This document shows, one piece after another, positions 63,419 to 64,000 of a stretch of 64,000 nt of DNA. Within the stretch, counting starts at the first letter, position 1, and every line of letters starts with the position of its first letter. The position numbers and the translations under genes are program-made. This DNA is from Acinetobacter lwoffii. Lineage in GTDB: Bacteria > Pseudomonadota > Gammaproteobacteria > Pseudomonadales > Moraxellaceae. The DNA is taken from positions 1,116,001 through 1,180,000 of the forward strand of contig NZ_CP077369.1 in NCBI RefSeq assembly GCF_019048525.1, in the 5' to 3' direction. The notes beneath the pieces are model-generated. The model was not told where the DNA came from. It saw only the letters and a list, made by a program, of their open reading frames with translations, and did not search any database.

Positions 63419-64000
63419 TTAGTGCTGAAGCACCGAAATATCAGCCACTTTGGTAAACAAATCACGAAGCTGAGCAAGCATTCGTAAACGGTTTGCTTTC
63501 AGGTCAGCATCATCAGCCATCACCATGACGCCGTCAAAGAACGCATCCACTGGCGCACGAAGTGCAGCAAGTGCAGACAACGCAGCAGTATAGTCTTTAG
63601 CAGCAAATAACGGCTCAACCACAGGCGTGATTTTCGCAAGTTCAGCGAACAATGCTTTCTCAGCATCTTCAACCAGATTCGCTTCAACCACAGCACCTTC
63701 AGGTGTTGCTTCTTTTGCAAGAATATTCGCAACACGCTTGTTGGCAGCAGCAAGCGCAGCCGCTTCAGGCAAGGCACGGAAGTGGTTGACTGCATTTACA
63801 CGCTTGTCAAAATCAAGCGGAGATTTTGGTGAAAGCGCTTGAACAGCTTGAATCACATCAACCGCAACGCCTTGGTCTTCGTATTTCGCACGGTAACGAC
63901 CTTCAAGGAATGCAACAGCATCTGCCAAAGTCTTGTCGTGATCTTTCAATACATCGCCATAAGCAGCAAGTGCAAGTTTGATCAAATCTTCAATTGAAAC
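63419..64000 (-). CDS. glyS: Glycyl-tRNA synthetase beta subunit, C-terminal fragment
   Basis: The reading frame runs off the window end, so the upstream part of the gene is missing. The 194 visible residues match the C-terminal anticodon-binding part of the beta subunit: [23 protein letters not shown] and [39 protein letters not shown], the conserved family end. GlyS with GlyQ charges tRNA-Gly in bacteria of this type. Confidence 0.95.
   Translation of the reverse strand, partial: VSIEDLIKLALAAYGDVLKDHDKTLADAVAFLEGRYRAKYEDQGVAVDVIQAVQALSPKSPLDFDKRVNAVNHFRALPEAAALAAANKRVANILAKEATPEGAVVEANLVEDAEKALFAELAKITPVVEPLFAAKDYTAALSALAALRAPVDAFFDGVMVMADDADLKANRLRMLAQLRDLFTKVADISVLQH

Overview
The window looks like chromosomal DNA from a gammaproteobacterium of the Moraxellaceae, most probably a non-baumannii Acinetobacter. 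The evidence is the protein content: a two-domain polyphosphate:AMP phosphotransferase (an enzyme characterised from A. johnsonii), a recC-recB-recD operon, a ubiE-ubiJ-ubiB cluster, a separate gspF-gspG pair, a FrnE-type DsbA and many short secreted proteins without known relatives. Base composition is moderately AT-rich. No phage, insertion sequence, CRISPR array, rRNA or tRNA gene was recognised, so this is mainly core genome with a few accessory insertions. The species assignment is inference; no database was searched.

Layout. 1-4.7 kb: the 3' end of htpG, a small secreted protein with three DRI repeats, a putative outer-membrane barrel, a two-gene operon of unknown function behind a palindromic operator-like site, a 55-residue secreted protein and dodecin. 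4.7-10 kb: FrnE-like thiol oxidoreductase, succinyl-CoA:acetate CoA-transferase, and envZ/ompR separated by a structured repeat-like spacer. 10-20.5 kb: tex, a small membrane protein, a patatin-like lipase, ubiB/ubiJ/ubiE (ubiquinone synthesis), a FFLEELY-type protein, pap and a hypothetical protein. 20.7-30.4 kb: recC, recB and recD. 30.4-31.3 kb: a gene-free stretch with two terminated transcription units that look like small RNAs. 31.3-35.4 kb: rpsO, pnp and a CorA-family transporter. 35.5-42.5 kb: a YdcH-like protein, an orphan CbpM-like chaperone modulator, a DUF2147 protein, Hsp33, a Kef-type antiporter and priA. 42.7-47.6 kb: gspF, gspG, a small membrane protein, a REP-like repeat, and lnt overlapping corC. 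47.8-57 kb: tusA, ETF-ubiquinone oxidoreductase, DUF1285, murI, a DUF4062 protein, hemH, an MBL-fold hydrolase, yacG, a TrmB-like methyltransferase and a flavoprotein. 57-64 kb: a lipoprotein plus methyltransferase, an alpha/beta-hydrolase-like protein, a hydroxyacid dehydrogenase, two secreted proteins, a predicted HEPN-LOTUS protein and the 3' end of glyS.

The genes are mostly housekeeping: recombination and replication restart (recBCD, priA), RNA turnover and translation (pnp, rpsO, tex, glyS), quinone and electron-transfer functions (ubiEJB, ETF-QO), envelope functions (lnt, ompR/envZ, GspFG, patatin) and stress or redox proteins (Hsp33, FrnE-like, CbpM). The most novel-looking items are two. 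One is the RNA at about 30.82-30.96 kb, with several single-stranded AAnAAnAA motifs, a sigma-54-like promoter and a strong terminator; this arrangement recalls the Pseudomonas CrcZ/CrcY decoys of Hfq/Crc. The other is the AT-rich gene at 62.5-63.35 kb, predicted to join a HEPN-type RNase motif to an OST-HTH/LOTUS RNA-binding domain. Both rest on reading motifs by eye.
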